Assembly (NCBI GenBank): GCA_004151065.3
Contig: NWUY0300016958.1
Location: 12,900 to 23,051, forward strand
Direction of reading: 5' to 3'
DNA: 10,152 bases
Origin: Larix sibirica
Taxonomy: Eukaryota; Streptophyta; Pinopsida; Pinales; Pinaceae
In this document: piece after piece, positions 1-7,257 of the stretch
Layout: every line of letters begins with the position of its first letter
How positions within the stretch are numbered: position 1 is the first letter of the stretch
The notes under the pieces: model-generated
Seen by the model: only the letters and a program-made list of their open reading frames with translations
Database searches by the model: none
What the model was told of the DNA's origin: nothing
Program-made: the position numbers and the translations under genes

Positions 1-56
1 CATGGTGGGGTAAAAACCATTCTCGGTTATTATCTTACTTAGCAAACCAAAACTAG

Positions 57-683
57 TTATTTGTGGAACTTAAAGACCTTGTAAACAAGGAAGCAATATG
101 GGTAGGAAATGTATATGGACCTACCTAATTCGGCTCTAAGGAAGGGTTCTGGAACTCTTTGGATCTTCTGCATGGGGGGAGGACTCGTAGTCCTTGCATA
201 ATTGCAGGGGATTTCAATGTGACAATTTCTGCTGAGGAAGGGAGAGGGACAAAAGTAAGAGACCCCTTTGGCAAGCGTCTGGAGGATCTCATTGCTATCT
301 GGAACTTGATTGATATCAAACCAAAAAAAGGGAAATATACATGGAACAACAAGCGAGCGGGACTAGGGCACATTGCAGCGAGATTAGACAGATTCCTGAT
401 AAGTTGCTCTTTCCTAAGCAAGCCTTCCATCCCCGAAACAAAAATTTTGGCCTCAGCGGTCTCAGACCATAAGCCTATAGCTCTTTTTTTCACTTTTGTT
501 GGTAATCTTGGAACAATCCCTTTTAGATTCAACCCATTATGGTTGAAATATGAGGGAATTGTGCCCGTCATCCAAGAGGCTTGGAACCCATATGTGGTTA
601 GATCACCAAGCTACATTTGGGAAACCAAACTAAGAAATATTAAGATTGCTTTAAAGAGATGGGTTGCCTCTACAAAGATATAG
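57..683 (+). pseudogene. LINE endonuclease domain (AP/EEP-type), C-terminal part, broken
   Basis: Frame 3 encodes the second half of an apurinic-endonuclease-like (exonuclease-endonuclease-phosphatase) domain, which in LINEs nicks the target DNA to prime reverse transcription. Visible hallmarks are N-V-Y-G-P-T just before position 126, G-D-F-N at 207-218 with the catalytic Asp/Asn, Y-T-W-N-N, L-D-R-F-L-I-S, and S-D-H-K-P-I at 462-479 with the catalytic Asp-His pair. The frame is interrupted by TAG at 54-56 and TAA at 126-128, then ends at TAG 681-683, where the coding path moves to frame 2. The N-terminal catalytic residues lie upstream of the window or are lost. The catalytic residues that are visible look intact, but no start codon is credible, so this is a pseudogene fragment. 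It belongs to the same ORF2 as the RT that follows and occurs once, being outside the duplicated unit. Confidence 0.88.
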
Positions 684-1049
684 GTGTTGAAAAGAGAGAA
701 GCTCAAGCAGAGCTAGAGCAATTGCAAGGAAACATAGAGTGGAATCCAGTTACAGAGGAGATTATGTTCAAGGAAAAAGATCTAGACAGAAAAATACAAG
801 TCTTGTCAAGGAAAGAAGAAGAGAAGTGGTGCCTGCGTTCGAGGAGCCTATGGTTAAAAGGAGGGGGCAGGATTCAGGAATACCAAGTTTTTTCACAATC
901 AATGCAAAGAGAGACAGAGGAAGAACTCAATTTTAGAATTAACTAAAGAAAGCGGGGAAAAGATAACAGACCAACAAGAAATAAAGGAGGAAATCAAATC
1001 CTTTTTTGAAACTCTTTATAATGAGGAAGAAGAGGCGGAATCTAGAGAA
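660..1049 (+). pseudogene. LINE ORF2 linker between endonuclease and RT (charged, helical), frameshifted
   Basis: This stretch is the Lys/Glu-rich helical linker that joins endonuclease to reverse transcriptase in L1-type ORF2 proteins. Frame 2 (about 660-870) reads E-K-R-E-A-Q-A-E-L-E-Q-L-Q and later R-K-E-E-E-K-W and W-L-K-G-G-G. The path then moves to frame 3 near 865-882, where N-T-K-F-F-H (879-896) and F-F-E-T-L-Y-N-E (1002-1025) follow. Related elements usually have W-L-K-E-G-D-x-N-T-K-F-F-H, so a short insertion at about 862-878 probably caused the shift. A second shift lies at 665-684, between the endonuclease frame and this one. No catalytic role is expected. Only the last 39 bases (from 1011) are inside the duplicated unit. 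Confidence 0.8.
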
Positions 1050-1310
1050 ATGGAGCAGATGTGTGTAGACATTCTCTCTCTTATCTCTGAAGAAGAAAAC
1101 TCTCTTTTGTGCCTTCCAACTTCTGAAGCAGAGGTTTCCAAGGCAATGTGGAGTCTCCATCCCAATAAGGCCCCTAGGCCGGATGGATTCACTGTCATTT
1201 TTTATAGAAGGTGTTGGAGTATTATAAAAAAGGATCTCATCGGAATGCTCAATTGGACAAAGGACAAAGTCAAGATTGGAGGGGCCACCAATCTTCCTTT
1301 ATTGCTCTAG
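1050..1310 (+). pseudogene. Reverse transcriptase N-terminal/fingers region, unit A
   Basis: Frame 3 continues the linker into the RT fingers region. It contains P-N-K-A-P-R-P-D-G-F (about 1161-1190), the conserved RT motif normally written KAPGPDGF. The Gly is replaced by Arg (AGG at 1176-1178), a single G-to-A change from GGG. The frame ends at TAG 1308-1310, but homology moves to frame 2 around 1270-1290 (then H-Q-S-S-F-I-A-L-V-P-K), so a small indel separates the segments. In an active element this region would help bind template RNA and incoming nucleotide. The Met at 1050 is internal to the polyprotein and is not a start. Confidence 0.87.
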
Positions 1311-1633
1311 TTCCAAAAGAGAGAAACCCTTCCACCATCAAAAGATACAGGCCTATTTCTCTTTGTAACTCGTCCTGCAAAATTCTTGCGAAAATCATAT
1401 CCAATGGGATGAAAAAGGTCATTCCCAAGATCATTTATGCCAATCAGGGTGGTTTTATCTCAAGAAGGCAGATATTCAATAACATCTTATTGGTTCAAGA
1501 AGCTATCCACTCAAGCAAAAAAAAGCAAGGAAGCTGGAATGGCCATCAAGCTAGACCTAGCAACAACGTTTGTCATGAATTTATCTATACGGTTCTAGGT
1601 AAATTTGGTTTCTCCCTTCCCTTTATCAGCTAG
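1274..1633 (+). pseudogene. Reverse transcriptase motifs 1-A, unit A, with frame excursion
   Basis: Frame 2 shows I-A-L-V-P-K, R-Y-R-P-I-S-L-C-N (about 1341-1370) and Q-G-G-F-I-S-R-R-Q-I, all typical of L1-clade RTs just before the catalytic core. Motif A itself, M-A-I-K-L-D-L-A with the first catalytic Asp (GAC 1554-1556), is in frame 3 at 1539-1562. The shift probably arose at the run of eight A's (1517-1524). The path returns to frame 2 at H-E-F-I (1574 on), with several residues expected after motif A missing, so a short deletion lies near 1563-1573. The segment ends at TAG 1631-1633, where related proteins have Trp. Confidence 0.88.
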
Positions 1634-2089
1634 GTCAAAGCTTCTAGCAGCAAGCCTTGGATAGCTCCGTTGGTGAATGGTCATCCCATTGGTTTTGTCA
1701 GCATCTCTTGTGGTCTTCAACAGGGATGCCATCTGTCTTCGTTCCTATACATTTTGGTAGCTGACACTTTGAGTAGAAGGCTCAATAGGCTTTTAATAGA
1801 AGGAAGTATTCTTGGTATCATTATAACGAGAGGAGTCCGGCTTGTGAACCACATGCAGTTTGTCGACGACACGATCCTCCTAGGAAGCGCTTCAATTCAA
1901 ATTGCTAGAAGGTTCAAGAACTTGCTTGATCTCTTTTTGAAGGCTTCTGGAGGCCTAGCTAACACTACCAAAAGTTTCCTTTATGGATGGAACTGTAACC
2001 CCCGGATTTCAAATGACATCTCACAAGTCCTAAGCTTCAAAGTGCAGATGGAATGGTCATCTTTTAGATACTTAGGAGTGCCCATTTGA
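1634..2089 (+). pseudogene. Reverse transcriptase palm (motifs B, C), unit A
   Basis: Frame 2 resumes directly after the TAG. It contains P-L-V-N-G-H-P, motif B as G-L-Q-Q-G-C-H-L-S-S-F-L-Y, and motif C as F-V-D-D (1859-1870), which carries the two metal-binding aspartates of the polymerase active site. W-S-S-F-R-Y-L-G-V-P-I near 2060-2086 is the conserved block after the palm. The frame ends at TGA 2087-2089, and homologous sequence continues in the same frame. The catalytic aspartates are preserved although the gene is broken. The RT identity is the most secure call in the window. Confidence 0.95.
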
Positions 2090-2806
2090 TTAAAAAGAAT
2101 CGATTCAACTATTTGGCAACCTATTGTTCAAAAGCTAAAAGACAAGATTCAATCCTGGGGAATGAGGTGGTTGAACTTAGCAGGGAAAGTTAATCTCATG
2201 AAGTCTGTTATATCTTCATATCCTTTATACTCCAGTGCTTTACTTCTCGCTCCTAACGATGTTATGACCAATTTAAGTAAAGAGATAAGGAAGTTCCGTT
2301 GGCAAGAGGGGAAGACCTCCACTAAAAAATTTCACTTGGTGAAGTGGAATACTGTCATAAGTCCTAAGGAGAAGGGAGGGCTTGGGTTGAGATAACCAAA
2401 GCAAATGAATATAGCAATGGAAGCAAAATTACTATGGAGATTGATCTCTGAGAAAGAGGAGTGGTGGAAGGAAGCTAGAAGGAAAAAATACATTAGGAAA
2501 CATCGTCTGAGATGTTTAGATTTTGGTTTGTCTGGAACAAGGTCGCCTATATAGGATCTTTGCAAAGCTTCAGCAAGGCTAATAAAAGATTCGCTCCATT
2601 GGATTCCGGGCAATGGAAAAAGAATAAATTTATGGACGGAAAGCATTCTTGGACAACCTCCCTTGGGAACTATTCCAGCTCTTGCAAGTATTCGGTCTTG
2701 GCTTCAAGAGAATGGTTACACCCGCCTTTATGACATTTCGGTCTGGGCGAGCAATGGAGCTTGGGAAAATTGGAAAAGCATAGGCATCCCGGCCCATCTC
2801 CAGTAG
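2090..2806 (+). pseudogene. RT thumb/connection region of LINE ORF2, unit A
   Basis: Frame 2 runs on from the palm with only point stops: TAA 2393-2395, TAG 2552-2554 and TAG 2804-2806. Recognisable blocks are L-N-L-A-G-K-V-N-L-M-K-S-V-I-S-S-Y-P (about 2171-2225), K-K-F-H-L-V-K-W and P-K-E-K-G-G-L-G-L-R ending at 2392, A-K-L-L-W-R, and W-I-P-G-N-G-K-R-I-N-L-W at about 2600-2635. These follow the RT core in plant L1 polyproteins. The TAG at 2552 and perhaps that at 2804 are explained by one base change from Trp or Gln codons. There is no independent start. Confidence 0.87.
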
Positions 2807-3200
2807 GAATTTCTTTCCTTTCTATCATCCTTGAATGGAAAGGACCATATTCATAAAAGAGAGAAAGATCAAAGAGGTTGGGGTGTTAAGGGAGTCTACT
2901 CGGTCAAGGAAGGTTACAAGAAAATTTCTGACAATCTTGAATCGCACTCAGCCAACATGTGGAAAACGGTATGGCATGCAAATAGCCTTCCAAAAATCAA
3001 TTCCTTTATTTGGCTGTTATTGCATGATAAACTCCTCGCAACTGAAAATCTTAGGAAACGAGGTATAGAAGGAAAAGAGGTATAAAAGGCCCCTCTAGGT
3101 GTGTTCTCTACAAGTATTCTAAGGAGGATTCTGGCCATCTCTTCCTTGCTTGTGATTTCTCTAAAAACTCTAGGAGAAAGTTCTAGGGAAATTATGTGGT
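2807..3200 (+). pseudogene. zf-RVT-like zinc-binding region, unit A, with a lost Cys
   Basis: Frame 2 carries G-V-Y-S-V-K-E-G-Y then W-K-T-V-W-H-A-N-S-L-P-K-I-N-S-F-I-W and K-L-L-A-T-E-N-L-R-K-R-G, the signature that precedes the zinc-binding module (zf-RVT family) of plant LINE ORF2. At TAA 3083-3085 the path moves to frame 1 and reads G-P-S-R-C-V-L-Y-K, then G-H-L-F-L-A-C-D-F (3088-3159). The usual pattern is Cys-x2-Cys ... His-x4-Cys. Here Cys (3100), His (3136) and Cys (3151) remain, but the second Cys is Tyr (TAC 3109-3111), one G-to-A change from TGC. TAG 3184-3186 follows where Trp is expected, and the frame changes again near 3195-3200. Confidence 0.82.
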
Positions 3201-3660
3201 AATTTATCTATGCCTGGGCAAATTAAGGACCTAATCGGGAGCTGGAAATTTTTTCCAAGAACATTACAAAAGAAGCCCACCTTACAGAGACTATGGAATG
3301 CTCTCCCGACAAACATTTGCTGGCAAATATGGATAGCAAGGAACAAAGTGATTTTTTAAGATAAGAAGGTTGATTGCAACAGGGTTGCATACAGAGCCAC
3401 AAACTTATTGGTAGAATGCTTGACCTCCTCTGGTCTATCCCTTCCAAACTCAAAACAACTTTTATTCAATGACACCATCTAGGTGAAAGGTTTTCTTTAG
3501 GCGAGCTCACTTCAATCCAAAATCTCAGCAGTAAGCACCAAAATCTCTCTAGAATGGGAAGTCATAAAAAGTAAACAGGACTTTAAAAAATGGTGGTCTG
3601 ATCGACAGGTGCGGGAAGGATCATTTTTTATCCAAGAGGAAAAATGGTTAATTCCTTTGC
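3201..3660 (+). pseudogene. ORF2 connection region before RNase H, unit A
   Basis: Frame 3 from about 3204 reads L-S-M-P-G-Q-I-K-D-L-I-G-S-W and W-Q-I-W-I-A-R-N-K-V-I-F, the W-x2-W-x2-R-N-x3-F block that leads into the RNase H domain of plant LINEs. In-frame stops lie at TAA 3357-3359, TAG 3480-3482 and TAG 3498-3500; the last two fit Trp-to-stop changes. From about 3590 the RNase H N-terminus is poorly preserved. S-T-G-A-G-R-I-I-F-Y-P-R-G-K (about 3602-3645) is readable in another frame, but the usual F-D-G-A catalytic aspartate block before it is not identifiable. Two of the three differences between units fall here, both in third codon positions of this frame. Confidence 0.75.
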
Positions 3661-4013
3661 TTGGGGGCTTGGAATCAAAGGCTTGGAATCAAAACAAATA
3701 ATGAAGTGGAATGGTTGGCTCTTCTACATGGATTAGAATTAGTCTCGACTTTGAAAATTCCAAGATTGATGGTCATTGGGGACTCCAGGCAAGGAATACA
3801 GAAGATGAGGCATGGATATGCAATTGGCTCCTCCAAATGCAAGCGGATTTATGAACGGATATTGCTTCTTAAAAATCCCATCTCTATAAAAAAATTTCAT
3901 GTTAAAAGAGTAAATAATGGTTAGCGAATAAGCTAGCCAATCAAGGAGCAAGAAACAAGATTGGAACAGTAGTTTATATCGACAACAATATAGTGAGCAA
4001 ATGCGTCCCATAA
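3661..4013 (+). pseudogene. RNase H domain of LINE ORF2, unit A, inactive
   Basis: Frame 1 (to 3924) contains T-N-N-E-V-E-W-L-A-L-L-H-G-L-E-L with the catalytic Glu (GAA 3703-3705) and V-I-G-D-S-R-Q with the catalytic Asp (GAC 3781-3783). After H-V-K-R-V-N-N-G a one-base loss near 3921 moves the path to frame 3, which gives A-N-K-L-A-N-Q-G-A (from 3924). Family members have A-D-x-L-A-N, so the final active-site Asp is Asn here (AAT; one G-to-A change from GAT). RNase H would remove the RNA strand during element copying. A 14-bp tandem duplication (3666-3693) disrupts the entry to this domain. TAA 4011-4013 may be the original end of ORF2 or another lesion. Confidence 0.87.
3666..3693 (+). repeat. 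14-bp perfect tandem microduplication in RNase H, unit A
   Basis: The 14-mer ggcttggaatcaaa occurs twice in direct succession (3666-3679 and 3680-3693). Fourteen is not a multiple of three, so it shifts the frame. Upstream frame 2 reads ...W-G-L-G-I-K, and downstream frame 1 reads L-G-I-K-T-N-N-E. Collapsing the repeat would join the two, so it is a secondary insertion typical of slippage or end joining. Confidence 0.93.
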
Positions 4014-4242
4014 AAAAGAATAGCAAGGAGTATTTTTACAAAATCATTGTGGTGAACAAGGATCTCGCTAGGAGAATGGGGCTTCCCTCCTCATACTCGT
4101 CGCGGGGGGGAACACTTGACCATATGCATGATGGGGTCGGCATTACTCAACATGAATGAACAGAGTTTCGAGAAGGCACAAAAGAATCTGTCCCAAGGGT
4201 CTTTTCTCCATTCCTCGGGAAGGCTCGCACAAACACTCTTAA
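4014..4242 (+). other. Post-RNase H region, coding-like remnant, unit A
   Basis: After TAA 4011 frame 3 remains largely open: a segment ending in K-S-L-W, TGA at 4053-4055, then about 60 codons including L-G-E-W-G-F-P-P-H-T and M-N-E-Q-S-F-E-K-A-Q-K-N-L to a TGA at 4263-4265. The TGA after K-S-L-W is a plausible Trp lesion. I recognise no domain. It could be a C-terminal extension of ORF2 or the eroded N-terminal part of the frame that starts at about 4243. A run of seven G's (4102-4108) is a likely slippage site. Confidence 0.4.
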
Positions 4243-4836
4243 TTGTGCTTCGTTGGAAGCAATGAAGAGTTTAAGGTGAATGAATTGGGACAGAATTTAA
4301 GTATGGCAGTGGAGGTTTCTGGAACGAGAGAGCATTTGGGGGATAGTTCCGCGCAGTGGGAGTTTTATGAAATTTTACAGAACCTTTCTCTTGGGAATTT
4401 TGAAGTGGTTGTCCATTGTCTTTCTCAGGTACATGGAGAGAAGAGGATGGTCTCTTCTTCAACGATTTCTGCAATAGAAATGGCGGGCTGGTCGGAAGTT
4501 TATGCTTATGTGAGGGGAAGCATGGAGGACTTCAAGAAACATTTAAGGAAGGTTTATGAAACAGTATGCAAAGGCTTTTAGGGGACCACGGCTATCTCGG
4601 AGGATGTCAGATACATTTCGGTTCAACTAACATGTTTGGACTCCAGAATTGACGATTTAGAAAGAAATATGAGAGAACTGATGGGTATTGTTGATGAGAT
4701 AAAGAAGGAAATTTTAAAGATGGCCAAAATGACTCAGTGCAGCCATTGCCAGGAGTCTCCTTTTGAAGAGGTCCGTCCAATGGAAGAAGTATCGGTCATT
4801 CAGCTGGTGTTTGGCTTCTCAGGCAAGAAAGAATAG
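4243..4836 (+). pseudogene. Unrecognised coiled-coil/CxxC reading frame in LINE 3' region, unit A
   Basis: One frame (frame 1) stays open from just after TAA 4240 to TAG 4834-4836, about 197 codons, broken once by TAG 4579-4581 (probably TGG before mutation). I do not recognise the product. The first part has W-E-F-Y-E-I-L-Q-N-L-S-L and an acidic/basic helix ending at Y-E-T-V-C-K-G-F. The second part has a strong heptad-like coiled-coil stretch, L-D-S-R-I-D-D-L-E-R-N-M then I-V-D-E-I-K-K-E-I-L (about 4636-4725), followed by a C-S-H-C pair (4738-4749). There is no ATG at the left edge, so the original start may be upstream in another frame. It lies between RNase H and the 3' UTR, where plant L1 elements usually have no separate gene. 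It may be an ORF2 C-terminal extension or a captured host segment. Confidence 0.5.
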
Positions 4837-5067
4837 CAGACTTATCTCTCCTCTCTCAGCACGTTTGAATGCTTTTTGGCAAATTTTTGTGTAATCAGTT
4901 TGTAAGGATGTATCCCTCCCATTTCTCAGTAAAGACTAGAAAACCTGTGTGAAAAATTTGTAAGTTCATGGGAGATGATGTTATAGGGTTTCTGCCTCAG
5001 GCAGATCTTGTTTTCAGACTGCAATCTCTTTTTGTATATGGATGGTTGTGCACAGCCTTTTTTTAAT
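4837..5067 (+). other. LINE 3' UTR, unit A (lacks terminal ~33 bases)
   Basis: T-rich non-coding sequence after the last frame. It contains the short inverted repeat ctgcctcaggcag (4992-5004) and the tail ttgtatatggatgg ... cacagcctttttttaat. The rest of the 3' end (atatacaagtttccg..., poly(A)) is missing because the duplication junction cuts in here. Confidence 0.75.
4992..5004. other. Inverted repeat ctgcctcaggcag in 3' UTR, unit A
   Basis: CTGCC-TCA-GGCAG can form a five-pair stem with a three-base loop in the element RNA, about 170 bases before the inferred 3' end of a complete copy. Some LINE reverse transcriptases recognise 3' UTR hairpins, but at this length the hairpin may be chance. 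The same repeat is at 9049-9061 in unit B. Confidence 0.35.
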
Positions 5068-5075
5068 NCTCTTTA
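5056..5075 (+). other. Duplication junction with single ambiguous base
   Basis: The 3' UTR end of unit A (cctttttttaat) meets the RT-coding start of unit B (ctctttata) through a single n at 5068. The two parental sequences have limited similarity here: cc + t7 + aata at 9113-9125 against cc + t6 + gaaa at 1000-1011. A real breakpoint could therefore sit in a T-run of six or seven bases. Since the n is the only ambiguous base in 10 kb and falls exactly at the repeat boundary, an assembly or gap-closing join is equally possible. Confidence 0.85.
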
Positions 5076-5367
5076 TAATGAGGAAGAAGAGGCGGAATCT
5101 AGAGAAATGGAGCAGATGTGTGTAGACATTCTCTCTCTTATCTCTGAAGAAGAAAACTCTCTTTTGTGCCTTCCAACTTCTGAAGCAGAGGTTTCCAAGG
5201 CAATGTGGAGTCTCCATCCCAATAAGGCCCCTAGGCCGGATGGATTCACTGTCATTTTTTATAGAAGGTGTTGGAGTATTATAAAAAAGGATCTCATCGG
5301 AATGCTCAATTGGACAAAGGACAAAGTCAAGATTGGAGGGGCCACCAATCTTCCTTTATTGCTCTAG
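5069..5367 (+). pseudogene. Reverse transcriptase fingers region, unit B (chimeric upstream frame)
   Basis: Copy of 1012-1310 with the same P-N-K-A-P-R-P-D-G-F and the same TAG end (5365-5367). By chance the junction keeps the RT frame open into the unit A 3' UTR. A continuous frame from about 5008 reads Q-P-F-F-N-x-L-Y-N-E across the n, where the original has K-S-F-F-E-T-L-Y-N-E. The upstream part is 3' UTR read as protein and has no coding meaning. Confidence 0.85.
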
Positions 5368-5690
5368 TTCCAAAAGAGAGAAACCCTTCCACCATCAAAA
5401 GATACAGGCCTATTTCTCATTGTAACTCGTCCTGCAAAATTCTTGCGAAAATCATATCCAATGGGATGAAAAAGGTCATTCCCAAGATCATTTATGCCAA
5501 TCAGGGTGGTTTTATCTCAAGAAGGCAGATATTCAATAACATCTTATTGGTTCAAGAAGCTATCCACTCAAGCAAAAAAAAGCAAGGAAGCTGGAATGGC
5601 CATCAAGCTAGACCTAGCAACAACGTTTGTCATGAATTTATCTATACGGTTCTAGGTAAATTTGGTTTCTCCCTTCCCTTTATCAGCTAG
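5331..5690 (+). pseudogene. Reverse transcriptase motifs 1-A, unit B
   Basis: Copy of 1274-1633 with the same frame excursion around motif A (catalytic Asp codon 5611-5613) and the same TAG (5688-5690). It differs at 5419, where A replaces T1362, so R-Y-R-P-I-S-L-C reads R-Y-R-P-I-S-H-C. Leu is the usual residue in related elements, so unit A probably has the older state and unit B the derived one. Confidence 0.88.
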
Positions 5691-6146
5691 GTCAAAGCTT
5701 CTAGCAGCAAGCCTTGGATAGCTCCGTTGGTGAATGGTCATCCCATTGGTTTTGTCAGCATCTCTTGTGGTCTTCAACAGGGATGCCATCTGTCTTCGTT
5801 CCTATACATTTTGGTAGCTGACACTTTGAGTAGAAGGCTCAATAGGCTTTTAATAGAAGGAAGTATTCTTGGTATCATTATAACGAGAGGAGTCCGGCTT
5901 GTGAACCACATGCAGTTTGTCGACGACACGATCCTCCTAGGAAGCGCTTCAATTCAAATTGCTAGAAGGTTCAAGAACTTGCTTGATCTCTTTTTGAAGG
6001 CTTCTGGAGGCCTAGCTAACACTACCAAAAGTTTCCTTTATGGATGGAACTGTAACCCCCGGATTTCAAATGACATCTCACAAGTCCTAAGCTTCAAAGT
6101 GCAGATGGAATGGTCATCTTTTAGATACTTAGGAGTGCCCATTTGA
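5691..6146 (+). pseudogene. Reverse transcriptase palm (motifs B, C), unit B
   Basis: Copy of 1634-2089. I see no difference from unit A. Motif B is G-L-Q-Q-G-C-H-L-S-S; motif C F-V-D-D is at 5916-5927. It ends at the shared TGA 6144-6146. Confidence 0.94.
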
Positions 6147-6863
6147 TTAAAAAGAATCGATTCAACTATTTGGCAACCTATTGTTCAAAAGCTAAAAGAC
6201 AAGATTCAATCCTGGGGAATGAGGTGGTTGAACTTAGCAGGGAAAGTTAATCTCATGAAGTCTGTTATATCTTCATATCCTTTATACTCCAGTGCTTTAC
6301 TTCTCGCTCCTAACGATGTTATGACCAATTTAAGTAAAGAGATAAGGAAGTTCCGTTGGCAAGAGGGGAAGACCTCCACTAAAAAATTTCACTTGGTGAA
6401 GTGGAATACTGTCATAAGTCCTAAGGAGAAGGGAGGGCTTGGGTTGAGATAACCAAAGCAAATGAATATAGCAATGGAAGCAAAATTACTATGGAGATTG
6501 ATCTCTGAGAAAGAGGAGTGGTGGAAGGAAGCTAGAAGGAAAAAATACATTAGGAAACATCGTCTGAGATGTTTAGATTTTGGTTTGTCTGGAACAAGGT
6601 CGCCTATATAGGATCTTTGCAAAGCTTCAGCAAGGCTAATAAAAGATTCGCTCCATTGGATTCCGGGCAATGGAAAAAGAATAAATTTATGGACGGAAAG
6701 CATTCTTGGACAACCTCCCTTGGGAACTATTCCAGCTCTTGCAAGTATTCGGTCTTGGCTTCAAGAGAATGGTTACACCCGCCTTTATGACATTTCGGTC
6801 TGGGCGAGCAATGGAGCTTGGGAAAATTGGAAAAGCATAGGCATCCCGGCCCATCTCCAGTAG
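6147..6863 (+). pseudogene. RT thumb/connection region, unit B
   Basis: Copy of 2090-2806 with the shared stops at TAA 6450-6452, TAG 6609-6611 and TAG 6861-6863. It shows L-A-G-K-V-N-L-M-K-S, G-G-L-G-L-R and W-I-P-G-N-G-K as in unit A. No difference was seen. Confidence 0.87.
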
Positions 6864-7257
6864 GAATTTCTTTCCTTTCTATCATCCTTGAATGGAAAGG
6901 ACCATATTCATAAAAGAGAGAAAGATCAAAGAGGTTGGGGTGTTAAGGGAGTCTACTCGGTCAAGGAAGGTTACAAGAAAATTTCTGACAATCTTGAATC
7001 GCACTCAGCCAACATGTGGAAAACGGTATGGCATGCAAATAGCCTTCCAAAAATCAATTCCTTTATTTGGCTGTTATTGCATGATAAACTCCTCGCAACT
7101 GAAAATCTTAGGAAACGAGGTATAGAAGGAAAAGAGGTATAAAAGGCCCCTCTAGGTGTGTTCTCTACAAGTATTCTAAGGAGGATTCTGGCCATCTCTT
7201 CCTTGCTTGTGATTTCTCTAAAAACTCTAGGAGAAAGTTCTAGGGAAATTATGTGGT
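6864..7257 (+). pseudogene. zf-RVT-like zinc-binding region, unit B
   Basis: Copy of 2807-3200 with the same frame change at TAA 7140-7142, the same Cys-to-Tyr loss of a zinc ligand (TAC 7166-7168) and the same TAG 7241-7243. The shared loss shows the zinc module was already damaged before the duplication. Confidence 0.82.

Larger units (their letters stand above)
1011..5067 (+). repeat. Tandem duplication unit A (4,057 bp)
   Basis: First copy of a 4,057-bp head-to-tail repeat. It begins in the RT N-terminal region at ctctttataatgagg (1012 on) and ends in the LINE 3' UTR at cctttttttaat. Every feature recurs at a constant offset of 4,057 bases, so there are no net indels between copies. The differences I could find by eye are T1362 versus A5419, C3236 versus T7293 and A3266 versus G7323. 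This copy lacks the final 33 or so bases of the element 3' end, which occur only after unit B. Confidence 0.96.

Noticed and set aside
125-571. Minus-strand open frame of 148 codons opposite the endonuclease
   Set aside because: It is an antisense shadow of the + strand endonuclease motifs (GDFN, SDHKPI), and no known motif is seen in it.
2332-2646. Minus-strand 104-codon frame, repeated at 6389-6703
   Set aside because: It lies opposite the RT thumb/connection region and its composition follows the sense strand. It is repeated only because the unit is duplicated.
3739-4026. Minus-strand 95-codon frame, repeated at 7796-8083, with hydrophobic Cys/Phe-rich start
   Set aside because: It looks like a possible membrane peptide but is antisense to RNase H (catalytic E and D codons on the + strand), so it is a shadow.
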